A stretch of DNA of 33,171 nucleotides from Campylobacteraceae bacterium (GCA_026986355.1 JALSOO010000155.1:1-33171), one strand, 5' to 3'; shown: positions 9,301-19,354, counted from the stretch's first letter. Notes: generated from the letters alone by a model not told the origin. A program made the numbers and translations.

Positions 9301-10547
9301 CTTGCCACCTTTCGTAAACGGATAAAATAGAGATTATTTAGATAAAAATGGAATATCTTTACTAGAACTTCTGCCATAGCTAACCCATAGACACCATATA
9401 GTGGAATCAAGATAGCTACCAAGAGAAGATTTACGACTAGCGTCCAAAATGTTGATTTTGTTACATAAAAGCTTCTACTTTGTGTCACAAAACTTTGAGA
9501 ATAGAGTCCTCCTAATGGTGCAATGATTATAAAAAGACTCATAATCTGTAGTAACTCTACACTAATTAAGCTATCCTCTCCTACCAATAATCGAACAATA
9601 TCTTGGGCTGTAAAAAATAGAACTATAGCTATAAAAAACATTGTCAAGATAATACCTTGAAGAAATTTATAAAAAAGTTTATAATAGAACTCTCTATTCT
9701 CTATCCATTTTTTAGATAGATAGGGAAAGATAACTTGATTGACAATATCTCCTAAACTAACCAATGCAGAGACTACTTTATAGGCAACAGCATAATAACC
9801 AACCATGAGATGATTGGTAAATAGACCCAATATAAAGATATTACTTGAGGAGTAGAGTGTTACAGCTAATTTAGAGAGAAATATATGCCAACCCATTATA
9901 ATATATTGTCGTAAAACCCTATATGGTTGCCAAACGAAACGGATATTGAACTTTTTATGGATATAAAAGAGAGATAGTAAACCTACCATTATAAAGCCTA
10001 AACTATTAAAAAGTGGTACAAGATATATATCATCTTCTATTTTGACAAAAAGTAAAATAGCCAATAGAAAAAAGAGTTTAGCTACAATATTTAATATAGC
10101 GATATATCTCATCTTCTCAATGCCTTGGAAAAACCATATAGGAAAGAGAACCTCTCCTATAACCATTCCAAAGGTTAAGATATAGATAAGAGCATCTTTT
10201 CCCAAGCTATCAAAGAGCCATAAACTTAATAGTAAAATAGAGAAACCCAGAGACATTAAAAGAGATTTTATTATCATTACAGCTGAGAAAATCTCATTGA
10301 GCTTCTTGCTATCTTCTCTATAGATAGAAATCTCACGTGTAGCCGTTACATTAAATCCATAATCACTTAAAATCAGAAAATAACTAGAGAATGCTGTAGC
10401 CATAGCCAATAGACCAAAAAGTTCTATCCCTAACGTATATAGTAGATATGGTACAACCAAAAGAGGCAGTAAAAAATTTAGACCTTGAACCACTCCTAAT
10501 GCCAAGAAATTGGAAACAAGGACTTTACCCTCTCGTTTATTTATCAT
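9288..10547 (-). CDS. Wzx-type polysaccharide flippase (oligosaccharide flippase family)
   Basis: About 12 hydrophobic segments; LLPLLVVPYLLYTLG, PIWFFQGIEKMRYI, VGYYAVAYK. Confidence 0.85.
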   Translation of the reverse strand: MINKREGKVLVSNFLALGVVQGLNFLLPLLVVPYLLYTLGIELFGLLAMATAFSSYFLILSDYGFNVTATREISIYREDSKKLNEIFSAVMIIKSLLMSLGFSILLLSLWLFDSLGKDALIYILTFGMVIGEVLFPIWFFQGIEKMRYIAILNIVAKLFFLLAILLFVKIEDDIYLVPLFNSLGFIMVGLLSLFYIHKKFNIRFVWQPYRVLRQYIIMGWHIFLSKLAVTLYSSSNIFILGLFTNHLMVGYYAVAYKVVSALVSLGDIVNQVIFPYLSKKWIENREFYYKLFYKFLQGIILTMFFIAIVLFFTAQDIVRLLVGEDSLISVELLQIMSLFIIIAPLGGLYSQSFVTQSRSFYVTKSTFWTLVVNLLLVAILIPLYGVYGLAMAEVLVKIFHFYLNNLYFIRLRKVARCVV

Positions 10548-10657
10548 ATGCTGTTCTCCTAAATTTATAAAAACATTTTACAACATAATATATTATAACA
10601 TATAAAAATATCCTTAGTTTTATATATAAATTTTTACTTAATTTTTAATATTATATT

Positions 10658-11353
10658 TTATATTTCATAAAAATCTGCTGTTGAACCACTTTGATACTCT
10701 ATATGTTTAATAAGTTTAAAGCTTTTACTTAAAATATCCAAAGAGGCATTTCCATAAATAAGATAGACATCATTTTTAAACAGTTTTCTTTGCTCTTTTA
10801 AATTAAATATAAACTTTTCCATTACCACCTCATCAAATGGATTAAATAGATAGATAACTGATACATCTAATGGAGGTAAAAACGTTGTAGCATCAGCATA
10901 AAAAGAGTCCACATTATCCAATTTTAATTTTTTGATATTCTCTTCTGCTACCTCATGAAGCTCTTTTGCAAACTCAACACCTATAGCTCTCTTGAATCCT
11001 AACTCTCTAGCATGAATAATCGCTGCTCCTTTACCACTTCCATAATCAATAAAGAGATTTCTATTTAGTGGCTTTCCAATAGCACTCTCTAAATCAGATA
11101 TGATTTTAGATAGGAAATCTTTTGAAGTAGAGACCAGTGCTGTACCATGTTCTTTATACTCTCCTGTTCTAGTCAAATCATATATATTTTGTGTAGAAAA
11201 ATCAAGTCCCCTTATCTTGTAATTGATACGTTGTCCTATCTTTTTAATCGTAGGTAAAAGACCATTCTCTCCAAGTGAATTTAGAACTTCTCCAAACTTA
11301 TAAGCAATTCCATTTTGATGTGACATGTCTGCATTTGTATGTGTGACTCTCAT
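10658..11353 (-). CDS. Class I SAM-dependent methyltransferase-like protein
   Basis: LFIDYGSGKGAAIIHARELGFKRAIGVEF motif I/II. Confidence 0.75.
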   Translation of the reverse strand: MRVTHTNADMSHQNGIAYKFGEVLNSLGENGLLPTIKKIGQRINYKIRGLDFSTQNIYDLTRTGEYKEHGTALVSTSKDFLSKIISDLESAIGKPLNRNLFIDYGSGKGAAIIHARELGFKRAIGVEFAKELHEVAEENIKKLKLDNVDSFYADATTFLPPLDVSVIYLFNPFDEVVMEKFIFNLKEQRKLFKNDVYLIYGNASLDILSKSFKLIKHIEYQSGSTADFYEI

Positions 11354-11516
11354 ATTTAATCCTTTATTAAATTTTATATTTAATCTATTTTAATGATTTT
11401 ATCATATAATGATATATATTAGATTTCGATTATGACATATTTTAACTTTGTTATATATTATTTAATGATATTTTATATTTTATTGTGTTATAATAACATC
11501 TATTGAAGGAGTTTTT

Positions 11517-13340
11517 ATGCAAGATTTTTTGGGATTTATAGATTACAGTAGAACCGAACCAATAATAGATATTAACGATTATAATTTCGAGATATATCAA
11601 GAGAAGTATGCACTATTTAATATCTTTTTATCATATAACATAGGAATTAATGCAACCCATTTAAATAATAAAAATATTTTTATAACTCTTTTTGGTACTA
11701 TCAATAATCAATCTAAATTAAGGAGATTATTGCATAGAGATACTTCTATATCAGATATAGAACTTATGGCAGAAGCCTATAAAAGATGGGGATTGGAGTT
11801 TATCAAAATCATAGAGGGTTCATTTGCAATTATGCTCTATGATAAAAACAGAGAGATACTTGTTCTATTAAAAGATAAAATTGGAAAAATCCCTATTAAC
11901 TATTATGAATCAGATAATAAAATTATTTTTACCTCCTCTGTTCAACGATTCAAAGAGGTATCTACTTTTGTTCCCTCTATCAATCCTCAAAGTCTAGCTT
12001 CATATCTCCAATTTGGTGTTGTTTTGCAACCAAACACTATATTGACAAACTGTTATAAGGTAAAAGCTGGAGAGTATATAGAGTTTAATCTACTCAAAAA
12101 AGAGTCAAAAGAGCATATATATTGGAGATTAGAAGAGTGTTACTCTAATCCTAAAAGAGATGAATCAGAAACTTCTATTATAAATAATGCTCATAAACTT
12201 CTTAGAGAATCGGTAGAGAAGAGTTATTTAACAGATAAAAGAGTTGCACTCTCTCTTAGTGGTGGATATGATAGCTCAACTCTTGCCTCTATACTACAAG
12301 AACAGAGAGAGATAGATACCTTTACCATTGGGTTTAATCAAGAGAGCATTAATGAAGCTAAAGAGGCAAAAGCAATTGCAAAGCATCTAGGTACAAAGCA
12401 TCATGAATACTATTTTAGAGCCAAAGATGCGTTGGAGATTATTCCTAAACTCTCTCAAATTTATGATGAACCTTTTGCAGAGTATGGAGCGACACCTACA
12501 CTATTAACAGCACAACTTATTCGTCAAGAGGGTATTGATAATATTGTCGTAGGAGATGGAGGAGATGAAGTTTTTGCAACGGCTGATGATGTATCATTTT
12601 TTCACCGTATTGATACTATACCTCAACATAGAAGAGAACGATTATGCTCTCTATTAAAACGTATTCCAATTAATAAGATACCATATTTGGAGAAAAAATA
12701 TAATTTACCAACAAAATGTAGCAAAATTTTTAATATTATATCGTCAAAAAATATTCCAAAAATGGTAGAGGCCAAAAATATACTCTTTAGAGAAGATGAA
12801 CTCCACCTTATAATACAAAATTATACAAATCCTATTTTAACAACCTTTGATGATATTAATTTTGATGGACACCATGAGACAGTAGATGAGATTATTGGAA
12901 CATATTTTAAAACAACTATGACCGATGGAGAGTTAGTCAAAAGTTATAGAGCTATGAATAACTATAATATCTCTTTGCATACCCCCTTTTTAGATGAACA
13001 ACTTATATCATATATGGCAACCATTCCTAGCTCTATTAAGATAAAATATGGCATTAAAAAGTATATTTTAAAAGAGATAGCCCATCAATATATTCCTAAA
13101 GCTCTTTTAGACCGTCCAAAGCGTGGTTTTGATATTCCATTTTCATCATGGATGAGAAATGAGTTAAAAGAGTTAGTCTATTCACAAATAAATGAGAAAA
13201 GGTTAAACGAAGATAAACTATTTTATACTTCTTTTATTATTAATATTAGAGATAGTTTCTATCAAGGAAACGACTCCTATAAATATAAACTGTGGAGACT
13301 CTTTCTCTTTCAACTTTGGTATGAAAATTTTAAAGGATAA
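11517..13340 (+). CDS. AsnB-family ATP-dependent ligase with degenerate glutaminase domain
   Basis: ATP-pyrophosphatase motifs SLSGGYDSS and VVGDGGDEVFA retained; N-terminus MQDFLGF lacks Cys2, and FGTINN replaces NGEVYN. Confidence 0.85.
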   Translation: MQDFLGFIDYSRTEPIIDINDYNFEIYQEKYALFNIFLSYNIGINATHLNNKNIFITLFGTINNQSKLRRLLHRDTSISDIELMAEAYKRWGLEFIKIIEGSFAIMLYDKNREILVLLKDKIGKIPINYYESDNKIIFTSSVQRFKEVSTFVPSINPQSLASYLQFGVVLQPNTILTNCYKVKAGEYIEFNLLKKESKEHIYWRLEECYSNPKRDESETSIINNAHKLLRESVEKSYLTDKRVALSLSGGYDSSTLASILQEQREIDTFTIGFNQESINEAKEAKAIAKHLGTKHHEYYFRAKDALEIIPKLSQIYDEPFAEYGATPTLLTAQLIRQEGIDNIVVGDGGDEVFATADDVSFFHRIDTIPQHRRERLCSLLKRIPINKIPYLEKKYNLPTKCSKIFNIISSKNIPKMVEAKNILFREDELHLIIQNYTNPILTTFDDINFDGHHETVDEIIGTYFKTTMTDGELVKSYRAMNNYNISLHTPFLDEQLISYMATIPSSIKIKYGIKKYILKEIAHQYIPKALLDRPKRGFDIPFSSWMRNELKELVYSQINEKRLNEDKLFYTSFIINIRDSFYQGNDSYKYKLWRLFLFQLWYENFKG

Positions 13341-13553
13341 ATCATCGAAACATGTATCGCACCTGTAAATAGTAGAAAATATACAAAACCTACAATCTCT
13401 TATGATATTTGGCATAGAGATAAGTTAGATAGACTATTAACCCTTATATATAGACAGTTAGAAACTAGAGATAAATCAACTGTTATTGTCTTAGAGATTG
13501 CACACTTTTCACTACCCTTAGAGGCAATAAATAGAGAGTGGGCAAAGCGTAAT

Positions 13554-14171
13554 ATGAGCTTTGCCAATGAACTCTGTGGTCAAATTATAAAAAAACATCA
13601 ATATAAATTCAAGATTATTCCTATAATACTTTTAAATAATTTAGATGATGACCATAGTGAAGAGTCTGAACTATTTATAGATGAGTTAGTAGAGGGACAA
13701 AAATATATTCGTGCAGAATCTATTAGAGTTGTATCAGAGAGAAATCTAAAAAATAGAGCATTTAAAGCACTAAAACGAAACAAGAAACTTGCTGATAGCT
13801 TTATCAATATAGATGGAAAAGCTTATCTAAAAGATGATGAGTATCAACATGATTTAGCAGCAGGATTTGTAAATGATGATGGTAAAATTATCCCTAGATG
13901 TGGTCTAATCTTGACAAGCTTTTTAGATACTGTTGCTAAATTCGCAAACGATAGACTCCATCAAAAGTCAGATGCTAATGTTCTTTTTATCTCTTTCTCA
14001 GAAGAGTTCCATGAGTATCAAAGAGTAAAACTTGGTGTTGATATATATACACGAACACATAAACAAGCAACTATACACCCGATTATACTCCACTGGTCAT
14101 ATGAAATCGACCAATGTTTAAGCTCTTTTAGAGAGTGTAATACTCAAGAGTGGCATGAAGAGGAGTTATGA
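13554..14171 (+). CDS. Conserved-looking hypothetical protein; N-terminus probably extends upstream to about 13341-13344
   Basis: 205-aa ORF from first ATG; same frame is open back to 13341 and reads as coding (ISYDIWHRDKLDRLLTLIYRQLETRDKSTVIVLEIAHFSLPLEAINREWAKRN). Confidence 0.65.
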   Translation: MSFANELCGQIIKKHQYKFKIIPIILLNNLDDDHSEESELFIDELVEGQKYIRAESIRVVSERNLKNRAFKALKRNKKLADSFINIDGKAYLKDDEYQHDLAAGFVNDDGKIIPRCGLILTSFLDTVAKFANDRLHQKSDANVLFISFSEEFHEYQRVKLGVDIYTRTHKQATIHPIILHWSYEIDQCLSSFRECNTQEWHEEEL

Positions 14172-14181
14172 TAACTCCTCT
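14159..14181. terminator. Shared palindromic terminator-like element of convergent genes
   Basis: Perfect 23-nt palindrome AGAGGAGTTAT-G-ATAACTCCTCT containing both stop codons. Confidence 0.5.
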
Positions 14182-14996
14182 AAGCGTTGAATACGTTGAG
14201 CTGTTGTTGGGTGAGTACTAAATAGCTCTTGCATTGAAAAATCTCGTCCTGTAAAAGGATTAATAATAAACATATGAGCTGTTTGAGGATTTGCCTCTGG
14301 TAGAGTAATTCTTCTAGCATAGTTATCAAGTTTGATTAATCCACTAATTAGCCACTCTGGGTGTCCTGTAATTCTTGCTGAGCCCTCATCTGCCATAAAT
14401 TCACGACTTCTACTGACACTCATCTGAATAATGGTTGCAGCTATAGGCATAATAATCATTAATATCATCATCACAATAGGATTGGGTCTATCTTCTTCAT
14501 CTCCATTAAAAAACATTCCAAAATTTGCAAGTAGAGCAATAGCACCTGAAAAAGTAGCAGCAATAGTTCCAATCAACATATCATAATGCTTAATATGACT
14601 TAATTCATGTGCAATTACAGCCTCTACTTCCTCAGGAGTCAACAAATCTAGTAAACCCTCTGTTACAGCAACAACAGCATGTTCATAATCACGACCAGTA
14701 GCAAATGCATTTGGTTGCTCTTCTGGAATAATATAGAGTTGTGGCATTGGTAAATTGGCTCTTCTAGTCAATTTATCTACAATTTGATATAAGCCTGATG
14801 CAGAGTGTCTATCAATGGGAATGGCATTATAATGCTCTAACACAGCCTCATGGCTATTATAATATGCGTAAAAATTCATACCAATTGCACCTAAAAATGC
14901 CAATACCATTCCTGTTTTTCCTGCAATTAACCCTCCAAACCAAATAAAAATAAGTGTTAATCCTATCATTAAAGCATACGTTTTTAACTGTTCCAT
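14166..14996 (-). CDS. htpX: HtpX-like M48 zinc metalloprotease
   Basis: [11 protein letters not shown] zinc motif, [20 protein letters not shown], multiple TM segments. Confidence 0.9.
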   Translation of the reverse strand: MEQLKTYALMIGLTLIFIWFGGLIAGKTGMVLAFLGAIGMNFYAYYNSHEAVLEHYNAIPIDRHSASGLYQIVDKLTRRANLPMPQLYIIPEEQPNAFATGRDYEHAVVAVTEGLLDLLTPEEVEAVIAHELSHIKHYDMLIGTIAATFSGAIALLANFGMFFNGDEEDRPNPIVMMILMIIMPIAATIIQMSVSRSREFMADEGSARITGHPEWLISGLIKLDNYARRITLPEANPQTAHMFIINPFTGRDFSMQELFSTHPTTAQRIQRLEELS

Positions 14997-15032
14997 TATC
15001 TCCCTTTTTTATAAATTGTACTCAAAAATAGT

Positions 15033-16325
15033 TCAAATATCTGCTACTTTTGTAGCATTTATATTTAAAAATAAGTAATACCCCTTACTTATCATCAAAA
15101 AGAATGCTAAAAAGACACTAAACCATACCATTCCTAAAACTCCAAAAAAGTAGATAAGTATAGGAGCAAATATAATATTTAATCCTGCTGTTATAAATAA
15201 GATTTGATTTAAAAACTTTGTAGCTTTAATCGTTACGAGCATATTGGTAAATTGGCTTCCATAGAGGTATACCACAAGAGAGATAGAAAAAACTTGTAGT
15301 ATCTTAATATTTAATGGCATTACCTCTTCTCCTGTTATTATCTCTAAAATATTCTCTGAAAAATATCCAACCAATAGAGCAACTGGAAACATAATCATAA
15401 AAATTACAATAGCTAACTGTTTGTTTCGTGAGATAAAATTCTCATTTGATTGTTGATGAACAGATACCAAATAGGGATATACAGTTCTAGTTAGAGGGTC
15501 TAAAAGACTTCCAATAGCATGAATTATTTTTATAGATACAGCATAATAGCCTATTACAATAGGTGTAGCAAAAAAACCTAAGATAATAATATTAGCCGTA
15601 GTATAGAACTCTACAGCAAATTTTGAGGTAAATATATACCAACCATCTTTTAGGTAGAAAAAGAGTCTCTTTGTTGATTGAAAAGAGAGTGTAATATTAA
15701 ATTTTGTAATCGCCATATAGAGAGCAGTAATGCCTATAATTATAGTAGTTATACTGTTTAAGAGTAGCAATAGATATAAATCAGACTCCTCTTTTACAAA
15801 TATAAAGATAGAGATTACAAATATAAGTTTAGATAAGCCATTAAGATACATAATGTACCTCATCTTCTCTACTCCTTGAAAAAACCAAAGAGGAAATAGT
15901 ATATGTCCTAGCAACGCACCAGAAGCGATAAAAATAAGCTCTTGATAGCTATATAGTTTCTCTATAAAAAAACTTAAAATAACTAAAATAGTTAAATATA
16001 CAAAAGCTATAGAAAATTTAATAGCTAGTACAGAAGAGAAAATCTCATTGAGTTTTTTTTGATTATTACGATGCAAAGAGATATGATATGTAGCAGATAG
16101 CTCAAAACCATAATCACTTAATTGCACCCCATACATAATAATAGCTAAGATAAAACTATAAATTCCAAAACCCTCTAATCCTAAAATTCTAATGAGATAG
16201 GGGATTAGAAATATAGGAACAAGATAGTTGATAAACTGCAATATAAAAAGAGAAATAAAGTTGTCAGATAGTCTTTTTAGTGTTGTTGTTCTATTTTTAA
16301 TCACATTAATACCAACTCTAACCAA
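15033..16325 (-). CDS. Second Wzx-type polysaccharide flippase
   Basis: YLVPIFLIPYLIRILGLEGFG, PLWFFQGVEKMRYI, IGYYAVSIK; similar to the 9288-10547 product. Confidence 0.85.
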   Translation of the reverse strand: MVRVGINVIKNRTTTLKRLSDNFISLFILQFINYLVPIFLIPYLIRILGLEGFGIYSFILAIIMYGVQLSDYGFELSATYHISLHRNNQKKLNEIFSSVLAIKFSIAFVYLTILVILSFFIEKLYSYQELIFIASGALLGHILFPLWFFQGVEKMRYIMYLNGLSKLIFVISIFIFVKEESDLYLLLLLNSITTIIIGITALYMAITKFNITLSFQSTKRLFFYLKDGWYIFTSKFAVEFYTTANIIILGFFATPIVIGYYAVSIKIIHAIGSLLDPLTRTVYPYLVSVHQQSNENFISRNKQLAIVIFMIMFPVALLVGYFSENILEIITGEEVMPLNIKILQVFSISLVVYLYGSQFTNMLVTIKATKFLNQILFITAGLNIIFAPILIYFFGVLGMVWFSVFLAFFLMISKGYYLFLNINATKVADI

Positions 16326-17269
16326 TATTTAAACATCAATAGTATATATAAAAACATAAAGATATAAACCCAAAATTTTATATGTCTATTCTCAATATAT
16401 CCTATTGCAATAACTATTATAGGCATAATAACAGCCACATAACGTTGAGCAAACACCCCTAATATAGATGCAAAAAAGAAGAAGCTCATAAATACAATGG
16501 CATAACCTGCAATAATACGCTCTTGGCTATTATGAAAATCTCCAAAGGTACTTATAATAAAAGCTATCATAAACCAAACTATAGAGTAGGCGATAGAACT
16601 ACCTGCCGAAATATTTCCATATCCTGCATGTCTATCTCCAATAGCAAAAAGTATGGCATCTAATCCAAATTTCATAAATAGAGCGATAGCTAAAGCAACT
16701 ACCAAAGAGATAAAATAGTATTTTCTAGGTTCAACACGGCTATTATAGTAGTATAAAATAAAATAGACACCTATAAATATAGGCATAGAGGAGTGTATAA
16801 AGAACGCTACTATTGCTAAAATAATCTTGATATACCGAGATGATAAATCATAAGCAAATAGTAGTATCCCAAAAGCTAAAGTTATTCGTACCTGTTCTAT
16901 AAAGAGATTCACTGACATGGGATTTAGTAACAACAACATCACTACATACCACTCTACTCTTCTAAAAAAGAAAGAACCATAGAGAACCATTGCAATAAAA
17001 GAGATAACATATAGTGCAAAACGGTAATCATTAAAGGTGATACCTAGAAGATATAATATTCCTCTCCATATAGGTTCACTAAATAGTATTTTTATACCTG
17101 TTATCTCTGCCTCTTTTCCTCCCTCTTGTATATATACAATACGAAAAATATAGTTAGCTGTATCGGCAAACTCTCGTCCTAATATATCAACCCAAGGTAT
17201 TAAAAATACATAAATTGTAGCATAAACAAAAGCCCATATCCAATAGTTTTCATACTCTCTACTCTGCAT
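16301..17269 (-). CDS. EpsG/Wzy-like polysaccharide polymerase
   Basis: Polytopic membrane protein between Wzx and methyltransferase genes; EpsG-like pattern (YRFALYVISFIAMVLYG, LLLLNPMSVNLFIEQVRITLAFGILLFA). Confidence 0.7.
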   Translation of the reverse strand: MQSREYENYWIWAFVYATIYVFLIPWVDILGREFADTANYIFRIVYIQEGGKEAEITGIKILFSEPIWRGILYLLGITFNDYRFALYVISFIAMVLYGSFFFRRVEWYVVMLLLLNPMSVNLFIEQVRITLAFGILLFAYDLSSRYIKIILAIVAFFIHSSMPIFIGVYFILYYYNSRVEPRKYYFISLVVALAIALFMKFGLDAILFAIGDRHAGYGNISAGSSIAYSIVWFMIAFIISTFGDFHNSQERIIAGYAIVFMSFFFFASILGVFAQRYVAVIMPIIVIAIGYIENRHIKFWVYIFMFLYILLMFKYWLELVLM

Positions 17270-17976
17270 TACTTAATAACTAAAAAGCCCTCAAAATTCA
17301 TATATTTCTGTACTGATAATATATCAACAAAACCTGCACGTTTTAACATATCTATATTTCCCTCGGTTGAGAAGGGTTCTAATACCCCTTTTAGGCTTCT
17401 TGCTTTGGATATAATCTCTTTGGCATCATAACCTTGGTCAAGCTTATACTCCATATAGAGATTGGAGATAATATCTTGAAAACGTGCATCATTGGCTCTC
17501 ACTTTTTCATATAAAATAAATGCTCCACCCCAATTTAGAGATTGATAGATTTTATTAATTAGCTGTTGTCTAAGTTTTGGGTGAATAAACTGAATCGTAT
17601 AGTATGAGACAATTAAATCTGCTTTTTCTAATGTAATGGTATTCATATCATCACAAACAAAAGAGAGATTAGAACTTTTATAGAGTTGATTTGCCTTTTT
17701 TACCATATCTCTCTCTATCTCTATACCTATAAATTTAGCATCTCTAAAACTATGTCTTTTAGCTAATTTATGGGTCAATGTACCAGCAGATGAGCCAAGC
17801 TCATAACAGATAGAGTCATCTTTGACAAAATAGTCACTAAGCTTAGTAATAAGTTCATGCCCCTCCTCATAGAGAGGTACAGATTTTTTTACATGCTCTT
17901 CAAAATGCTCTACCATAGAGCCATTAAATTTCCAATTTGCATTTTTTGCATCAATTTTATCACCAGACTGTCCCAT
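17269..17976 (-). CDS. CmoA-like SAM-dependent methyltransferase
   Basis: CYELGSSAGTLTHKLA, YTIQFIHPKLRQQLINKIYQSLNWGGAFILYEKV, LKRAGF, MNFEGFLVIK resemble the CmoA family. Confidence 0.7.
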   Translation of the reverse strand: MGQSGDKIDAKNANWKFNGSMVEHFEEHVKKSVPLYEEGHELITKLSDYFVKDDSICYELGSSAGTLTHKLAKRHSFRDAKFIGIEIERDMVKKANQLYKSSNLSFVCDDMNTITLEKADLIVSYYTIQFIHPKLRQQLINKIYQSLNWGGAFILYEKVRANDARFQDIISNLYMEYKLDQGYDAKEIISKARSLKGVLEPFSTEGNIDMLKRAGFVDILSVQKYMNFEGFLVIK

Positions 17977-18058
17977 GAAGGTCTCCTATAATATATTAAA
18001 TTTTTCTTAAAGTAGTATATCTAAAGTTTAATAAAAATAAACATGATTTTATCTGTTA

Positions 18059-19354
18059 CTATATTTTTCTCCCTAACCATTGAGGATAGGAGAAGCGATT
18101 ATCATAGTTATACATTATCGTTAAATAGTCTGTTTGATAGTTCCAATTATTAGAACCAATACCCCATTGGCTATCTTCTGTGGTATTTAAGGAGTAGAAA
18201 TAAGCTCTACTCTTTAAAACTCTTTTAGTCTCTTTTAGGTAGTAATCTAAATACTCCTTGGACATAAAGGCTAATGATGAGGCATTTATAACCAAATCAA
18301 TACTCTTATCTTGGATATAGTCCAATATAAATGGTGGAACAATAATAAAATCATAATCCTCTATAACTGACTCCAAATCATCTAAATAAGGATAGATATC
18401 TTCTAAAAGAGCTATCTTTTTATTTGGAAAATTGTACTTTAAAAAGTAGGCTGTTAAAAGGAGAGTTTCAGGTAAATCTATAAGTATCTGTGTCGTATTT
18501 GGTGTGTAGTAGTGTAAAATTCTACTACTTCCTCCAAATCCTACACCAATATCCAAAATTATATTGCGTCTATTGCTTGAAAAGGGTACATGTTTAATAA
18601 TATCATTAGCAACGACTAGATTTTGTAGTAACTGTTCACTTAATCTATTTCCTCTATAGGTAATTGATTTATAATTTCCTGCCATACTTTCCGATATAGA
18701 TGCTAAAATCTCTTTGTCTATTTTGGACGCAAAACGATGATACTCCATAACCAAATCAATAGCATCTAAATAGCTCTTTTTATATCCATCTTTTATCTCT
18801 ATATAGGAGTATTGATTATTAAATATTTTTGTATATATTGCAGGGTCTCCCCTAAAGTTCTCTAGGCTCTTTTTTATAATTTGATTGTGTTTATCAAAAA
18901 ATAGCTCTCTAAACTCTTTGGATATTCTATCCCACTCACTGCTAATATCTTTACTATCGTGGTTGTATGCCAATAGAAATGAGTTTGTTATCTTTTTATA
19001 GAAGCTATCTTCTATCTCAACCTCATCTATCTGAGCCATTGGGGATTTAGGATATAGGATATTATTGTTCCCTTTTAGATACATCTGCTTATAGTCTATC
19101 TTATCAAATCCATCTATCAAGATACTCTTTTTAAATATTTTATTATTTGAGATAAGTGCTATAAACTCTTTGAACATAAATAGTAATCTTCCAAAGCCAT
19201 TATAAAATAGTATAAATTTATAGGGACAACGATGAGCATTAGTTCTATGAAGTAGAAATTGTGACTGTTTCTGATATATCAGAGAGTCAAAAGATGAAAT
19301 AACTACTCGTCTAAAGAGAATGAGACGCTGTTTTAACCATTTGAGATAAATCAT
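18059..19354 (-). CDS. Putative sugar O-methyltransferase
   Basis: ILDIGVGFGGSSRILHYYTPNTTQILIDLPETLLLTAYFL and DKSIDLVINASSLAFMSKEYLDYYLKETKRVLK; RBS AAGGAATAAAT-ATG. Confidence 0.65.
   Translation of the reverse strand: MIYLKWLKQRLILFRRVVISSFDSLIYQKQSQFLLHRTNAHRCPYKFILFYNGFGRLLFMFKEFIALISNNKIFKKSILIDGFDKIDYKQMYLKGNNNILYPKSPMAQIDEVEIEDSFYKKITNSFLLAYNHDSKDISSEWDRISKEFRELFFDKHNQIIKKSLENFRGDPAIYTKIFNNQYSYIEIKDGYKKSYLDAIDLVMEYHRFASKIDKEILASISESMAGNYKSITYRGNRLSEQLLQNLVVANDIIKHVPFSSNRRNIILDIGVGFGGSSRILHYYTPNTTQILIDLPETLLLTAYFLKYNFPNKKIALLEDIYPYLDDLESVIEDYDFIIVPPFILDYIQDKSIDLVINASSLAFMSKEYLDYYLKETKRVLKSRAYFYSLNTTEDSQWGIGSNNWNYQTDYLTIMYNYDNRFSYPQWLGRKI

Noticed and set aside
13218-13807. Minus-strand ORFs 13218-13415 and 13598-13807
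   Set aside because: Antisense to the stronger plus-strand reading; composition looks like shadow frames.
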